This document shows positions 5,624-12,941 of a stretch of DNA of 34,266 nucleotides, in pieces (the first letter of the stretch is position 1; each line of letters starts with the position of its first letter). The notes beneath the pieces are model-generated. The model saw nothing but the letters and a program-made list of their open reading frames with translations. It was not told the origin of the DNA and did no database searches. Both the position numbers and the translations under genes were made by a program. Source of the stretch: Sphingomonas prati (GTDB taxonomy: Bacteria; Pseudomonadota; Alphaproteobacteria; Sphingomonadales; Sphingomonadaceae); contig NZ_BMJP01000009.1 of the NCBI RefSeq assembly GCF_014643515.1, positions 1 to 34,266 of the forward strand, given 5' to 3'.

Positions 5624-6741
5624 CGTGCATCCTTCCCACGAACGGCACCTGAATTGACGAACTCTGTTGAACCATTATCGTCAAAAACGACTTCAACAGT
5701 TTCCGGGAGAATAAGTCTTGCCGGGCGTCCATCAATCAAAACCGCGATACCCGCCTTGTCCGCGATCGGTGCTGCTGCTGGCTTTGTCGGCGCTGCTGGT
5801 GCTGCTGCTGCTGGCTTTGCCGCTGCTGTTGGCGCTGGCGCTGTTGCTGGCGCTGTTTGTGCCGGTGCTGGTGCCGGTGCTGGTGCCGGTGCTGGTGCCG
5901 CTGCCTGTGCTGCCGGTCCTGCCGGATTTTCCGCGTCTTTCCCGGTTTCAGCCGGTGCGCCAGGTGCAGCCTCCGAACCTTCAAAAGTTCGTCCGGACGA
6001 ACTTTTCTCGTCGCCACCTAGCGGCAAAGGCGGTTCGTTTGGATCGGTTGCCGGCGCTGCCGGGGCGGTCCGAACCGGAGCTGCATCGGCACCCCTGACA
6101 AGCTCGCGTGCTGCGGCTCGCCGGATACCTGTTCCGTCACTCTCCGAAACGAACGTCTCGACCTTGGCAGGGTCGGCCTTCCACCCCTGATAAAGCTCGT
6201 AGATCGTTCGGATTGCCGTTGTCCCTCCCAAGGCGCGAAGGAACGGCGGCATTTCCTGTAGCGCCGCATATTCGGCGATTACCGATTTTGGCCGTCCGAG
6301 TTTCCTCGCGATGTCCGCTGCCTTTTGACCCTCGGCTAGCGCGTTAGCGATAGCCTCGCCCATTTCGGCCGTCGTGAGATTAGCGCGCTGATCGTTCTCT
6401 ATAACCTGATCGAGAATGTCGTTCTCGCTGGCTTTGCTCTCGGTGACGATCGCGTCGATTTCAGTCAGCCCGGCAATCCCGGACGCGCGGTAACGGCGCT
6501 CGCCGTAGCGAATGACGAACGTCGTCCCGCCGGGTTCGGCGCGGACGGTGATCGGCTGCAACAGGCCACGTTGCTTGATCGACTCCGCCAGCTCGTCGAG
6601 CTGGGCTTGATCGAACGTCTTACGGGGGTTTTTCGGATCGGGCTTGATCCGCGCCAACGGGATTTTCGTCACCGCAAGGGCGTTAGCCCCTGCATCGAGC
6701 GCGAAAGCGGCGTCACCTAGTAGGTTTCCGAACTTGGACAT
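5620..6741 (-). CDS. parB: ParB-family partition/regulatory protein, KorB-like
   Basis: This 373-residue protein has the ParB N-terminal domain (about 25-115, with I-K-P-D-P-K-N-P-R-K, G-L-L-Q-P-I-T-V and Y-G-E-R-R-Y-R-A motifs). A helix-turn-helix region follows (about 120-190), then a long Ala/Pro linker (about 215-325, with six consecutive A-P pairs). The C-terminal domain begins I-A-V-L-I-D-G-R-P-A-R-L and resembles the SH3-like domain of KorB from IncP plasmids. It should bind the plasmid centromere and load ParA. If it acts like KorB it also represses dispersed promoters. One copy of the proposed site (5983-6006) lies in its own linker, coding S-S-S-G-R-T-F. The start overlaps the parA stop (TAATG). 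Confidence 0.9.
   Translation of the reverse strand: MSKFGNLLGDAAFALDAGANALAVTKIPLARIKPDPKNPRKTFDQAQLDELAESIKQRGLLQPITVRAEPGGTTFVIRYGERRYRASGIAGLTEIDAIVTESKASENDILDQVIENDQRANLTTAEMGEAIANALAEGQKAADIARKLGRPKSVIAEYAALQEMPPFLRALGGTTAIRTIYELYQGWKADPAKVETFVSESDGTGIRRAAARELVRGADAAPVRTAPAAPATDPNEPPLPLGGDEKSSSGRTFEGSEAAPGAPAETGKDAENPAGPAAQAAAPAPAPAPAPAPAQTAPATAPAPTAAAKPAAAAPAAPTKPAAAPIADKAGIAVLIDGRPARLILPETVEVVFDDNGSTEFVNSGAVRGKDAR
5983..6006. promoter_or_regulatory. Palindrome copy 3, inside parB (longest copy, 24 bp)
   Basis: A perfect 24-bp palindrome: AAAA, the core GTTCGTCCGGACGAAC, then TTTT. It sits in the disordered linker of ParB and encodes S-S-G-R-T-F on the coding strand. Its location in the parAB operon makes it the best candidate for parS proper. 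Confidence 0.75.
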
Positions 6742-7517
6742 TATACGGCCCCCGCTTCGGCCTGGGGCGTCGTGGGTGGCGTGATCCGCTCGCGCACGGT
6801 CGCGAGTACCTTGCGGATTTCAGCCCCCGCCACGGTCGCGCCGGAAGTCTTAATTTTCCAGACCGGCACCGCGTCGGACATTGCCTGTTCGTATCCGTCG
6901 CGGGTGGTGATGACGCCGGGAAACATCATCTTCTCGCCGAACTCATTGAGTAGGGTTTGAAGGTTCTCCTTCTCGCGCCGGGAATGGCTGTTGAACCGCG
7001 AAGCGAGCAAGCCAAGGAAATTGATCGCTCGACCGCCTCGGCCCATCTGCTGAACTTGCTTCATCGACTGTATGAGCTGCCCCACGCCGCTGATTGCAAA
7101 ATCCTTCAACTCGACCGGGGCTAGAAGATGGTCGCAAACGGCCATCGCCGCGAAGTTACGCCAGCCCCAAGCGGGCGGGGTATCAACCACGCAATAGTCG
7201 AACCCTTCTGCGATCTTGGCGAACTGCGGGATCATGATTTCCGCGCCCGGCCGCTCGACGGCATCAAGCCGCCCGTCGCTGGCAAGGATCGTGATTCCCG
7301 GTTCCGGGGTGAGAGGATCTAGCTTCCCCGTCTCGAATAGATCGGCGGCGTAACCGCCGCGCCGCTCGTCCTTAAGGACGGTGCTGGAATTGCCCTGTCC
7401 GTCCAGATCGATGAACAGGACGCTCGCGCGCAGCTCGGCAAGGAACCACGCAATATGCACGGCTAGAAGCGTCTTCCCGACGCCACCTTTCTGATTGTTG
7501 ATAACGATCGTCTGCAT
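6741..7517 (-). CDS. parA: ParA-family partition ATPase (IncC-like)
   Basis: This 258-residue protein carries the deviant Walker A motif K-G-G-V-G-K-T (10-16). A Walker A'-type L-F-I-D-L-D-G-Q-G-N (about 35-44) and D-T-P-P-A-W-G (about 112-118) follow. It is the short, type Ib-like form without an N-terminal DNA-binding domain, about the size of IncC2 of IncP plasmids. It should move plasmid copies apart on the nucleoid using ATP, stimulated by the ParB encoded next. Autoregulation must then come from ParB or another repressor. The gene is preceded after 28 bases by a small membrane-protein gene on the same strand. Confidence 0.94.
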   Translation of the reverse strand: MQTIVINNQKGGVGKTLLAVHIAWFLAELRASVLFIDLDGQGNSSTVLKDERRGGYAADLFETGKLDPLTPEPGITILASDGRLDAVERPGAEIMIPQFAKIAEGFDYCVVDTPPAWGWRNFAAMAVCDHLLAPVELKDFAISGVGQLIQSMKQVQQMGRGGRAINFLGLLASRFNSHSRREKENLQTLLNEFGEKMMFPGVITTRDGYEQAMSDAVPVWKIKTSGATVAGAEIRKVLATVRERITPPTTPQAEAGAV

Positions 7518-7545
7518 GGCTCAAGCCTCCACCGGCTATGCCGGT

Positions 7546-7761
7546 TCAATGGTTGTCCGGACCGCTCCGGAGATTGCGTTCGTAAAGTTCTTGGGATGAT
7601 CGATCGTCACGGTAGGGGCCGCTCCTGCTGCCTCGCGATCCGTGATTGCGCCCGAAGGGCGTCGATCCGCGAACGAACAGGCCGTAGAGGACCAGCGCGG
7701 CAATGAAGGCGTATCCGATCAATTCACCAAAGGCGCGAATGTAGTCGAGAATTACGCTCAT
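7546..7761 (-). CDS. Small single-span membrane protein at head of par operon
   Basis: This 71-residue protein has one hydrophobic segment (Y-A-F-I-A-A-L-V-L-Y-G-L-F-V, about 17-30). A basic, Ser/Gly/Arg-rich hydrophilic tail follows (R-G-S-R-S-G-P-Y-R-D-D-R). It is co-oriented with parA. The intergenic space to the divergent gene at 7882 holds the shared promoter region. I recognise no family. The charged tail could face the cytoplasm and bind nucleic acid, but that is a guess. Confidence 0.6.
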   Translation of the reverse strand: MSVILDYIRAFGELIGYAFIAALVLYGLFVRGSTPFGRNHGSRGSRSGPYRDDRSSQELYERNLRSGPDNH

Positions 7762-7818
7762 GGCCGTCCCTCCGTTGTGCTGCGGGATCGCTTACGTCAT
7801 CCGATGACGCCACCCTAG

Positions 7819-7835
7819 CACGATATCGTTAAATA
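7819..7835 (+). promoter_or_regulatory. Candidate promoter/operator with ACGATATCGT dyad
   Basis: CACGATATCGTTAAATA (7819-7835) matches the -10 half of the promoter-like elements at 10521-10552 and 32337-32368, which share ACGATATCGTTTAATAT or a close variant. The palindrome ACGATATCGT (7820-7829) is followed by AAATAG as a possible -10. The gene at 7882 begins about 45 bases downstream. The upstream half of the longer element (TTGCATATCGGA) is not conserved here. Confidence 0.45.
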
Positions 7836-7881
7836 GCCTAAGATAGCCCCTACCAACCGGCACAAGAGGTTTCCGAATATC

Positions 7882-8076
7882 ATGGACGAACAGGGGAAGG
7901 GGCGGGGTCGCCCTAGCGATGGACCGAAACAGCCGGTTTACGCCCGCATTGCGTCCGATAAGCACGAACTGCTGCACCGTCTGAAAGACGAAAAGGGATG
8001 GTCGCTTGTGACGGCGATGGAGCGCGCCGTTGACGCGCTGGCGAAGCAAGAGGGTTTCTCCGAACATTCGAGCTAG
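7882..8076 (+). CDS. Small RHH-like DNA-binding protein
   Basis: This 64-residue protein has a basic N-terminus (G-K-G-R-G-R-P-S-D). A strand Q-P-V-Y-A-R-I and two helices (K-H-E-L-L-H-R-L-K-D-E-K-G and L-V-T-A-M-E-R-A-V-D-A-L-A) follow, a ribbon-helix-helix layout. It is divergent from the partition operon and close to the ACGATATCGT element, so it may repress the intergenic promoters (inference). Its stop TAG overlaps the stop of the opposing gene at the sequence CTAG (8073-8076). Confidence 0.7.
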   Translation: MDEQGKGRGRPSDGPKQPVYARIASDKHELLHRLKDEKGWSLVTAMERAVDALAKQEGFSEHSS

Positions 8077-8420
8077 TGCGCTGTCGGGTTGACGGGCGGT
8101 TGTCCCGTCAACGTGTTCAAAAGGCGCTCCAGCGTCGTAGCTCCAGCCGCAAGCGGCCGGGCAGGGGCCTTCAACTGATCGACCATCAAGGTTTGCGCCA
8201 GGTCGGCCGGGATCGTCGGGACGTGACGGCGCGCGATCGTGACAAGCGCGCTCGGGTGTGTGACCTCGGCATAGGACGCGCCTAGCCAAAGCTGGGGCGG
8301 GTCTTCGTCCGAACCGTCCTGCAAGGCATCTATCCAGACGGTGAGATAGAACGTCGCAAGCGGTGCATCCCAACCGATCGCGAGGCGTGCGCCGTTCCCG
8401 TCATACTCATAGCGGCTCAT
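8073..8420 (-). CDS. Protein of unknown function following the resolvase (115 aa)
   Basis: The start ATG at 8420 overlaps the recombinase stop (ATGA), so it is coupled to that gene. The sequence (M-S-R-Y-E-Y-D-G-N-G-A-R-L-A-I-G-W-D at the start, then Y-L-T-V-W-I-D-A-L and P-Q-L-W-L-G-A-S) looks like a compact beta-rich domain with a helical C-terminus. There is no membrane segment. The family is not recognised. A longer frame reaching 9116 runs antiparallel-free over the recombinase in another frame and is not real. Confidence 0.7.
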   Translation of the reverse strand: MSRYEYDGNGARLAIGWDAPLATFYLTVWIDALQDGSDEDPPQLWLGASYAEVTHPSALVTIARRHVPTIPADLAQTLMVDQLKAPARPLAAGATTLERLLNTLTGQPPVNPTAH

Positions 8421-9001
8421 TGCTCGGTTTCCGTCCTGCCCGCGAGAAGCCTCGATATCGTGGCTTGGCTCACGTTGTAGGTTCGCGCGACGGCCCGCTG
8501 CGTCTCGCCGTTGGCGACGCGTAGCGTCGCCTCGCGCATTTGATGGGGGGTTAAGGTCGGCTTGCGGCCGAACTTCACGCCATCGGCCTTCGCCTGAACC
8601 CTGCCGGCGGTCGTCCGCGCGATGATCCGGCCGCGCTCCCATTTGGCCGCGATTCCTAGAACGGCAATCACAACCTCCGCCAGCTCGGTTGACGTATCCA
8701 CCAACGGCTCCGCGATCGATCGGAAGGCGGCTTCCGATAGTTTGACCTCGTGAAGGATATTCAACAGGTCGCGCGTGTCGCGTGCCAGCCGGTCGATCGC
8801 CGTCACCACCAGCACGTCGCCGGGATCGAGCGACTTCAACGCCTGACGTAGCCTCGGCCGCGGTGCGTTGGCACCCGCGCTGCCCGTCTCGCGAATGATC
8901 TTCTGACACCCGGCGGCGCGAAGCGCCTCCGTTTGCTGGGTCAAATCCTGTCCGCCTGTCGAGACGCGCGCATAGCCCAAAATCATGCTCTCTTTCTGCA
9001 T
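8417..9001 (-). CDS. Serine recombinase, resolvase/invertase family
   Basis: This 194-residue protein has the resolvase catalytic domain. G-Y-A-R-V-S-T holds the nucleophile Ser14, and catalytic arginines lie in A-I-D-R-L-A-R-D-T-R-D-L. The long E helix (about 105-140) and a C-terminal helix-turn-helix (Q-R-A-V-A-R-T-Y-N-V-S-Q-A-T-I-S-R-L-L) follow. It most likely resolves plasmid multimers; a transposon remnant is possible, but no transposase lies beside it. The start may be M1 (9001) or M6 (8986). The res site would be expected in 9002-9105, where I see short repeats such as TGATGCGAAATTG but no clear three-part site. Confidence 0.92.
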   Translation of the reverse strand: MQKESMILGYARVSTGGQDLTQQTEALRAAGCQKIIRETGSAGANAPRPRLRQALKSLDPGDVLVVTAIDRLARDTRDLLNILHEVKLSEAAFRSIAEPLVDTSTELAEVVIAVLGIAAKWERGRIIARTTAGRVQAKADGVKFGRKPTLTPHQMREATLRVANGETQRAVARTYNVSQATISRLLAGRTETEQ

Positions 9002-9105
9002 CAGAATTGTGCATCACGGAAGGGCGCGGAAAAGTGCCATTCTCGAATTGATGCGAAATTGTTGATTTCTGCATCGGCTGGGGCTGGGGCCGGCCGGTCA
9101 TCGGA

Positions 9106-9330
9106 TCATGCGTCATCTATCGTCCGTTCGATGATCGGAAGAGGCCAAAGCCACGCGAAAAAGGTCATCGCGATAGTGGTCGCTAGAATTATCAATCCCG
9201 ACTTAATCAGCTCTGGATCGCGGGTGAATACAAAGGCGTTGCCCGCTGCGATCAGGATTCCGATCGTCTCGAATATTGCTAACCCGATCCCCACTTGGAT
9301 CATCGAGCTAAGCTGCGAAAACCTCTTCAT
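9106..9330 (-). CDS. Small two-helix membrane protein, paralogue of 5399-5623
   Basis: This 74-residue protein has hydrophobic segments at about 11-32 and 44-66. It shares M-K-R-F, L-S-S, A-G-N and D-P-x-L-x-K at equivalent places with the protein ending the parAB operon. The start ATG at 9330 overlaps the stop of the preceding 54-residue gene (ATGA), so it belongs to an operon with that gene and perhaps the DUF932 gene upstream. Having two diverged copies on one plasmid suggests separate partners. The function is unknown. Confidence 0.72.
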   Translation of the reverse strand: MKRFSQLSSMIQVGIGLAIFETIGILIAAGNAFVFTRDPELIKSGLIILATTIAMTFFAWLWPLPIIERTIDDA

Positions 9331-9491
9331 CGTGCGAACCTCCGGTTACGGATGCCGGCGGCGCGGCGCAGCTCGTGCGCCATGCAAACGCGGCACGGGG
9401 GATAGGTGTCGGCGTCCAGCCAGTTGACGAAAGAGACAACGGCGCGGGCTGTAGCCAGGTGACGCCAACGGGTGCGGGGTGCGGTCGTCAT
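9327..9491 (-). CDS. Small CxxC protein of unknown function (54 aa)
   Basis: The ATG at 9491 is preceded by GGAGACAGACCC, the same leader that precedes the DUF932 start at 10460. The product has a basic N-terminus, a W-L-D-A-D-T-Y-P-P-C-R-V-C-M-A-H-E-L segment with a C-x-x-C pair and a following His that might bind zinc, and a basic C-terminus. It is coupled by ATGA to the membrane-protein gene at 9330. The upstream reading frame to 9608 lacks a ribosome site, and I leave it out. Confidence 0.6.
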   Translation of the reverse strand: MTTAPRTRWRHLATARAVVSFVNWLDADTYPPCRVCMAHELRRAAGIRNRRFAR

Positions 9492-9614
9492 GGGTCTGTC
9501 TCCGTGACGGCTCGGCGCGGCCCTGCTAGAGGGCGCGCGTCGGCTGTGGGGTCTGTCTCCGTGTGTCGGCAAAACCGGGGGGGCGGCGCTGCAATGCCGT
9601 CCCCCCACCTTGGC

Positions 9615-10460
9615 TTAGGCTGCGGCCTTTAGGCGCTGCATCCCCTCCGCCAGTGTCCACATCGCCCGGTTAAGGCTGACGTTCTGGTCGATGCCGTTGA
9701 TCGGCCGCGTCGTGCTGCGACGGATGCGGCCTTCCTCGTTCCGCTTCGACCCGTGCAAGCCGCCCCGGATGACGTTTTCCTGAATGACGTTGAACGTGTT
9801 CCAGACGCTGCCGCCAACATCGGCCGAACGGCGCGGGGCGATGACCTGATCCGGGCGGAGCGGGCTTTCGTCGTCGCCATAGCGCGCGATCAACGCGGCC
9901 TCTCCGAATAGGCGCTGCTCGGCACCGGTGAGGGTGGTTCCCTTCATCGCCTCGGTCTGGTCGATGATGCGCGGGAAGTCCTTCGCGATCGTGTACGCGC
10001 CTTCGATGATTTCGTCCTGAATGTTGCCCTTGTGCTGAACGCGGACCTCTTGGAACTGATCGCCGCAAATCATGCCGTTGGTGCAAACGAAACGGAGCAT
10101 CCCGGCGAACATCTGATAGGCGCTCGTGCCGTCGTGGCTGTTCACGATGATGACCTCTGCGGCCTCGGCCTTGCGGATATCATCGGTGCGACGAAGGCGA
10201 AGCATGTGCTTCGTGTGTGCCATGCGGCTGATATCGCGCGGCTTGGACTGTGCCGCGAAAAACGGTGCCCAACCTTCCTTGCGAAGGCCGTCGACCAGCT
10301 CGATCGTCGGGACATACACATAACGCTGCGAACGGCTGTCGTGCGCTTCTTCTGCGAAGATCGACGGGACGAGGGCGCGAAGCGTGTCGTTGTCGAGTGC
10401 TTCGGTGCCGCTGATCTGGCGGGCGTTGCGAGCGAAGCGGGTGGCGAGCTTGGCGTTCAT
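9615..10460 (-). CDS. DUF932/DUF945-family plasmid protein
   Basis: This 281-residue protein matches the DUF932 (phage/plasmid-like) family. The signs are the central R-M-A-H-T-K-H-M-L-R-L-R-R, the segment V-I-I-V-N-S-H-D-G-T-S-A-Y-Q-M-F-A-G-M-L-R-F-V-C-T-N-G-M-I split around the conserved N-S-H-D-G, and the C-terminal I-N-G-I-D-Q-N-V-S-L-N-R-A-M-W. The biochemical role of the family is not established; it is common on conjugative plasmids and in leading regions. I chose the ATG at 10460 because GGAGA lies 9 bases upstream; the frame is open to 10493. The gene is driven from the promoter-like element at 10521-10552, which is shared with the gene at 32394. Confidence 0.85.
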   Translation of the reverse strand: MNAKLATRFARNARQISGTEALDNDTLRALVPSIFAEEAHDSRSQRYVYVPTIELVDGLRKEGWAPFFAAQSKPRDISRMAHTKHMLRLRRTDDIRKAEAAEVIIVNSHDGTSAYQMFAGMLRFVCTNGMICGDQFQEVRVQHKGNIQDEIIEGAYTIAKDFPRIIDQTEAMKGTTLTGAEQRLFGEAALIARYGDDESPLRPDQVIAPRRSADVGGSVWNTFNVIQENVIRGGLHGSKRNEEGRIRRSTTRPINGIDQNVSLNRAMWTLAEGMQRLKAAA

Positions 10461-10520
10461 GGGTCTGTCTCCGGTTGGTGATCGCCGCTGCAAATCGGCG
10501 GGAAGGCCGTCCTTCCACTC

Positions 10521-10552
10521 ACGATATTAAACGATATCATCCGATATGCAAT
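10521..10552 (-). promoter_or_regulatory. Promoter with embedded dyad, upstream of DUF932 gene
   Basis: On the minus strand this 32-bp stretch reads TTGCAT, 17 bases, then AATATC, a plausible sigma-70 promoter. Between the boxes lies an ATATCG/GATGATAT-type dyad. It is identical at 30 of 32 positions to plus-strand 32337-32368. Further GATAT words (10555-10590, including GATATCGTATGATC) continue rightward, so 10461-10650 may hold several operator half-sites as well as the promoter of the divergent gene at 10651. Confidence 0.65.
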
Positions 10553-10606
10553 AAGATATTTGCATATTGTGCGATATTTTTTGATATCGTATGATCCGAG
10601 GCGGAA

Positions 10607-10628
10607 AAAGTTCGTCCGGACGAACTTT
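10607..10628. promoter_or_regulatory. Palindrome copy 4, upstream of the GNAT-like gene
   Basis: A perfect 22-bp palindrome (AAA, core GTTCGTCCGGACGAAC, TTT) ends 22 bases before the start at 10651. It thus probably overlaps the core promoter or transcription start of that gene, the position expected for a repressor operator. Confidence 0.7.
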
Positions 10629-10650
10629 CCAGCCGGTAGGAGACTGATCG

Positions 10651-11403
10651 ATGTTGATACCCCCGGAGATTGCCGCGCTGTTCCCGTCGCCAGTGGAGCG
10701 GCACAAAACCTTTAGCTGGTCCTTATTCGAGGTAGGAACGCAGCCCTTCGGCTGCATGATCGCGATCGGCACGCGGGAGGTTGTGGAAGATGGGAAACGC
10801 CGTCTCGACGTGCTGGCGCTCGATCTGACGGAACGCGATCCCTATCCGCGCCAGGTGATGATCGGTGAAGCTAAAGCCAATGCTTCCGGGGTCACGATTA
10901 CGCCGGGGCTGGTCGAGGTCATTCACGCTCGATTGCGGGGGCTGGGGATTGGAACGCTGGTGTTCAACGTTGTTACCGCATGGGCGCAACGCACCTTCCC
11001 CGGTGCCGATCTGGCCCCGATTACCATCGTGCGTCCGGCCGGTGCTGCGGAGTTCGATCGCCTCGCGCGGTTCTATGGTCGGTTCGGTTTGAGCTGGGAT
11101 CGCCCGGCGAATGGCTGGTGCGATCAATTCCCGTCCAAGCCGATGACGGTCGATGCGCTCAAACAGTATCCGGAAGAGCTGTTGCCGGACGTGCGCCGGG
11201 TCGATCTGACGAAGGGCCTAACCGCGATGTTCGATCGCATGTTGGAAGCTGACGACGATCGCCGGATGGTCGTTGCTCTGCGCGATCAGCTCGCCGATCG
11301 CCGCGACCGCTGGCGGACGATCGGCTATCGCCTGAATACGTTCGGGCTGGGGTTGGCCGCGCTGGCTGGGTTCGGTGCAGCTCGGGCGCTCGCGCTGCTG
11401 TAG
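10651..11403 (+). CDS. GNAT-like protein with C-terminal membrane segment
   Basis: This 250-residue protein is probably related to GNAT N-acetyltransferases. Residues about 87-105 contain R-G-L-G-I-G-T, which fits the acetyl-CoA motif (R/Q)-x-x-G-x-(G/A). The later E-F-D-R-L-A-R-F-Y-G-R-F-G-L-S-W resembles the family's helix with F-Y-x-x-x-G-F. The N-terminal half has the expected beta-strands. The C-terminus ends in a hydrophobic stretch (about 230-250) that may anchor it. The substrate is unknown. Its start ATG is preceded by GTAGGAGA, and palindrome copy 4 lies at its promoter. Its last 79 bases overlap the end of the converging SGNH gene. Confidence 0.6.
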   Translation: MLIPPEIAALFPSPVERHKTFSWSLFEVGTQPFGCMIAIGTREVVEDGKRRLDVLALDLTERDPYPRQVMIGEAKANASGVTITPGLVEVIHARLRGLGIGTLVFNVVTAWAQRTFPGADLAPITIVRPAGAAEFDRLARFYGRFGLSWDRPANGWCDQFPSKPMTVDALKQYPEELLPDVRRVDLTKGLTAMFDRMLEADDDRRMVVALRDQLADRRDRWRTIGYRLNTFGLGLAALAGFGAARALALL

Positions 11404-11825
11404 CGCGGTTGTCCGGCGTAGCCTCCGCGTGCGAGCGCGACGCCTAGCCCCTGATAGCTCGCCGGGTGCAAGTGATCGCGCGTCGGAAGCTCGGCCAGGT
11501 CGATGACGTTATCCCCATATCGCGCGGCTGTAGCGCGGACGATCTGCGCGGCCCGTCGATGATAGGGCATAATCCATAGGACATAGCGGGCGCTCACTCC
11601 GGCGCGGAGCTGGGCGAGCCGATCGGGAAGGGCTGGGCTGTCGGCGTCGTTCGATCCTGCCGATATCGCGGCGGTGTTGAACGCTTCGGCCGGGATGATC
11701 CGCGCCACCCGGCTAGACGATATCCCCTGCTCGGCGACGATCGCGCATCGATCGAACAACGCGGCGCGCAATGCGGCTGCGGCACCTTGCGCGATGCTGT
11801 CGCCGATTATCAGACATTCAAGCAT
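11325..11825 (-). CDS. SGNH/GDSL-family hydrolase
   Basis: This product of about 166 residues shows the SGNH blocks. G-D-S-I-A-Q-G comes near the start, with the catalytic Ser about residue 9. S-A-G-S-N-D-A-D (block III, G-x-N-D) is at about 57-64. D-H-L-H-P-A-S-Y (block V Asp and His) is at about 131-138. Such enzymes cleave esters or acyl groups, including cell-wall acetyl groups; the substrate here is unknown. The ATG at 11825 is used because the GDS block then lies at the usual distance from the N-terminus; longer starts at 11873 and 11927 add a basic stretch. No strong ribosome site is seen. Its 3' end runs 79 bases into the opposing gene. Confidence 0.7.
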   Translation of the reverse strand: MLECLIIGDSIAQGAAAALRAALFDRCAIVAEQGISSSRVARIIPAEAFNTAAISAGSNDADSPALPDRLAQLRAGVSARYVLWIMPYHRRAAQIVRATAARYGDNVIDLAELPTRDHLHPASYQGLGVALARGGYAGQPRYSSASARAAPNPASAANPSPNVFRR

Positions 11826-12009
11826 AGCGGCCCGTTCTCGTCGCCTTCGCGACCGATTGAATCGTTTCCACATGACGAAGGCAAGCAAATAGGAGCTGCC
11901 AAAGCCGCTTGCTCCACTGTGGAGCATCGTGGCGGCGTAGCCGACACTCCCGGTCGTGAAACAAGTCCGCCGGTTCTGGTTGATTGGTGCCTATCAACAT
12001 GCCGCGCCG

Positions 12010-12843
12010 TCAGGCGTTAGCGCGTTGGCCGACTAGGCCAACTCCATTTGCACTTAGAGAATCAGAATGTGAGAGCGGTTGCGTCTGGTCGTGAGACTCG
12101 CTGTCGGTCTTATCGATCGACGCGCCCCATTTCTCGAAAGCCTTACCCATTTCCCCGCTCATCGTGGCCTTGGCGAAGTCAGCGCGGGAAAGGGTTTTGA
12201 GCATCGCTTGCGTCTCCGCTGCGTCCCTCGCTTGGTGCCGTTCCTGATCGACGGGGACGGGAGCCGGCCGCAACCAGCGCGGCAGATAGGCTATCACGCG
12301 CGCCGGCAGCATCGTCCGGTAAGCGTTCGACGTTTGCTTGTACCTTGGCCCTACGCCTTCGACCTCAACGCGCTTAAATCGGCGCTTACGGGCAAGGAAA
12401 CCTATCGCCTCCAGAATGTCCAAGCACCGCGCGACGGTCGCCCGGCTAAGGCTCGTCTTGTTCATCATCCATTCGTAGGTCGGGAAAACGCGCCCGGCCT
12501 GTAGCCGCGCCAGCTCTAGGAGCTTTTCAAATAGCAGGATGGTGTTTGCGTTCAGCTTGAGGATTGCCCGCTCGATCCGGGAGGGTTCGCGCGCCTCGCG
12601 CGCGATCGTCGCCCGGATAGCTGCTCGATGCGTCCATAGCGCCTTCGCCGCCTTCATGGTCGCGTCGGTTTCGCCCTTAGCCGGGGCCGCGAAAAACGAG
12701 TCCTCAAAGGTGCCTTCCTCAACGCTACCGCGTCTGACTGGCGCGCCCGTGCGATGCGGTGCGCCTGATCGCTTAGGCTTGCGCGCCGACCGCCAGCTAC
12801 CGATCGCGGCAATCGCGGCTGTGCCAAATGACAATGCTTCCAT
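12010..12843 (-). CDS. Winged-helix protein, candidate replication initiator
   Basis: This 277-residue protein has a central helix-turn-helix/winged-helix segment: E-W-M-M-N-K-T-S-L-S-R-A-T-V-A-R-C, then L-D-I-L-E-A-I-G-F-L-A-R-K-R-R-F-K-R (about 120-165). A basic region before it and a Pro-rich stretch after it are also seen. Proteins of this plan are annotated as plasmid replication proteins in alphaproteobacteria, as I recall; I cannot confirm the family here. Support from context: RHH regulator genes lie upstream, a candidate antisense RNA lies in its leader, and no other initiator is visible. The iterons at 1591-1850 are the probable target. A transcription regulator is the alternative. 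The ATG at 12843 has GGAAG close upstream. Confidence 0.6.
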   Translation of the reverse strand: MEALSFGTAAIAAIGSWRSARKPKRSGAPHRTGAPVRRGSVEEGTFEDSFFAAPAKGETDATMKAAKALWTHRAAIRATIAREAREPSRIERAILKLNANTILLFEKLLELARLQAGRVFPTYEWMMNKTSLSRATVARCLDILEAIGFLARKRRFKRVEVEGVGPRYKQTSNAYRTMLPARVIAYLPRWLRPAPVPVDQERHQARDAAETQAMLKTLSRADFAKATMSGEMGKAFEKWGASIDKTDSESHDQTQPLSHSDSLSANGVGLVGQRANA

Positions 12844-12906
12844 CTTCCGTCCCCTGTTGGGGCTGGGACCGGGGCAAAGAGGGGGCGTGGCGCAAAGCGC
12901 GCATCC

Positions 12907-12935
12907 TTGAACCGAAGTTCATTCCGGGCTATATG
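12907..12935 (+). promoter_or_regulatory. Plus-strand promoter in the rep leader
   Basis: TTGAAC (12907-12912) and TATATG (12930-12935) are separated by exactly 17 bases, a good sigma-70 promoter on the plus strand, against the direction of the rep gene. Transcription would start near 12942 and meet the terminator at 13000-13026. Confidence 0.6.
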
Positions 12936-12941
12936 AAGGGA

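Noticed and set aside
9002-9105. Three-part res site for the resolvase
   Set aside because: Short similar words occur, but I could not find the paired inverted 12-bp sites expected of a res site.
8421-9116. Extension of the 8073-8420 frame to 9116
   Set aside because: The extra part lies over the resolvase in a different frame with low-complexity Arg/Gly composition; the ATG at 8420 coupled to the resolvase stop explains the gene.
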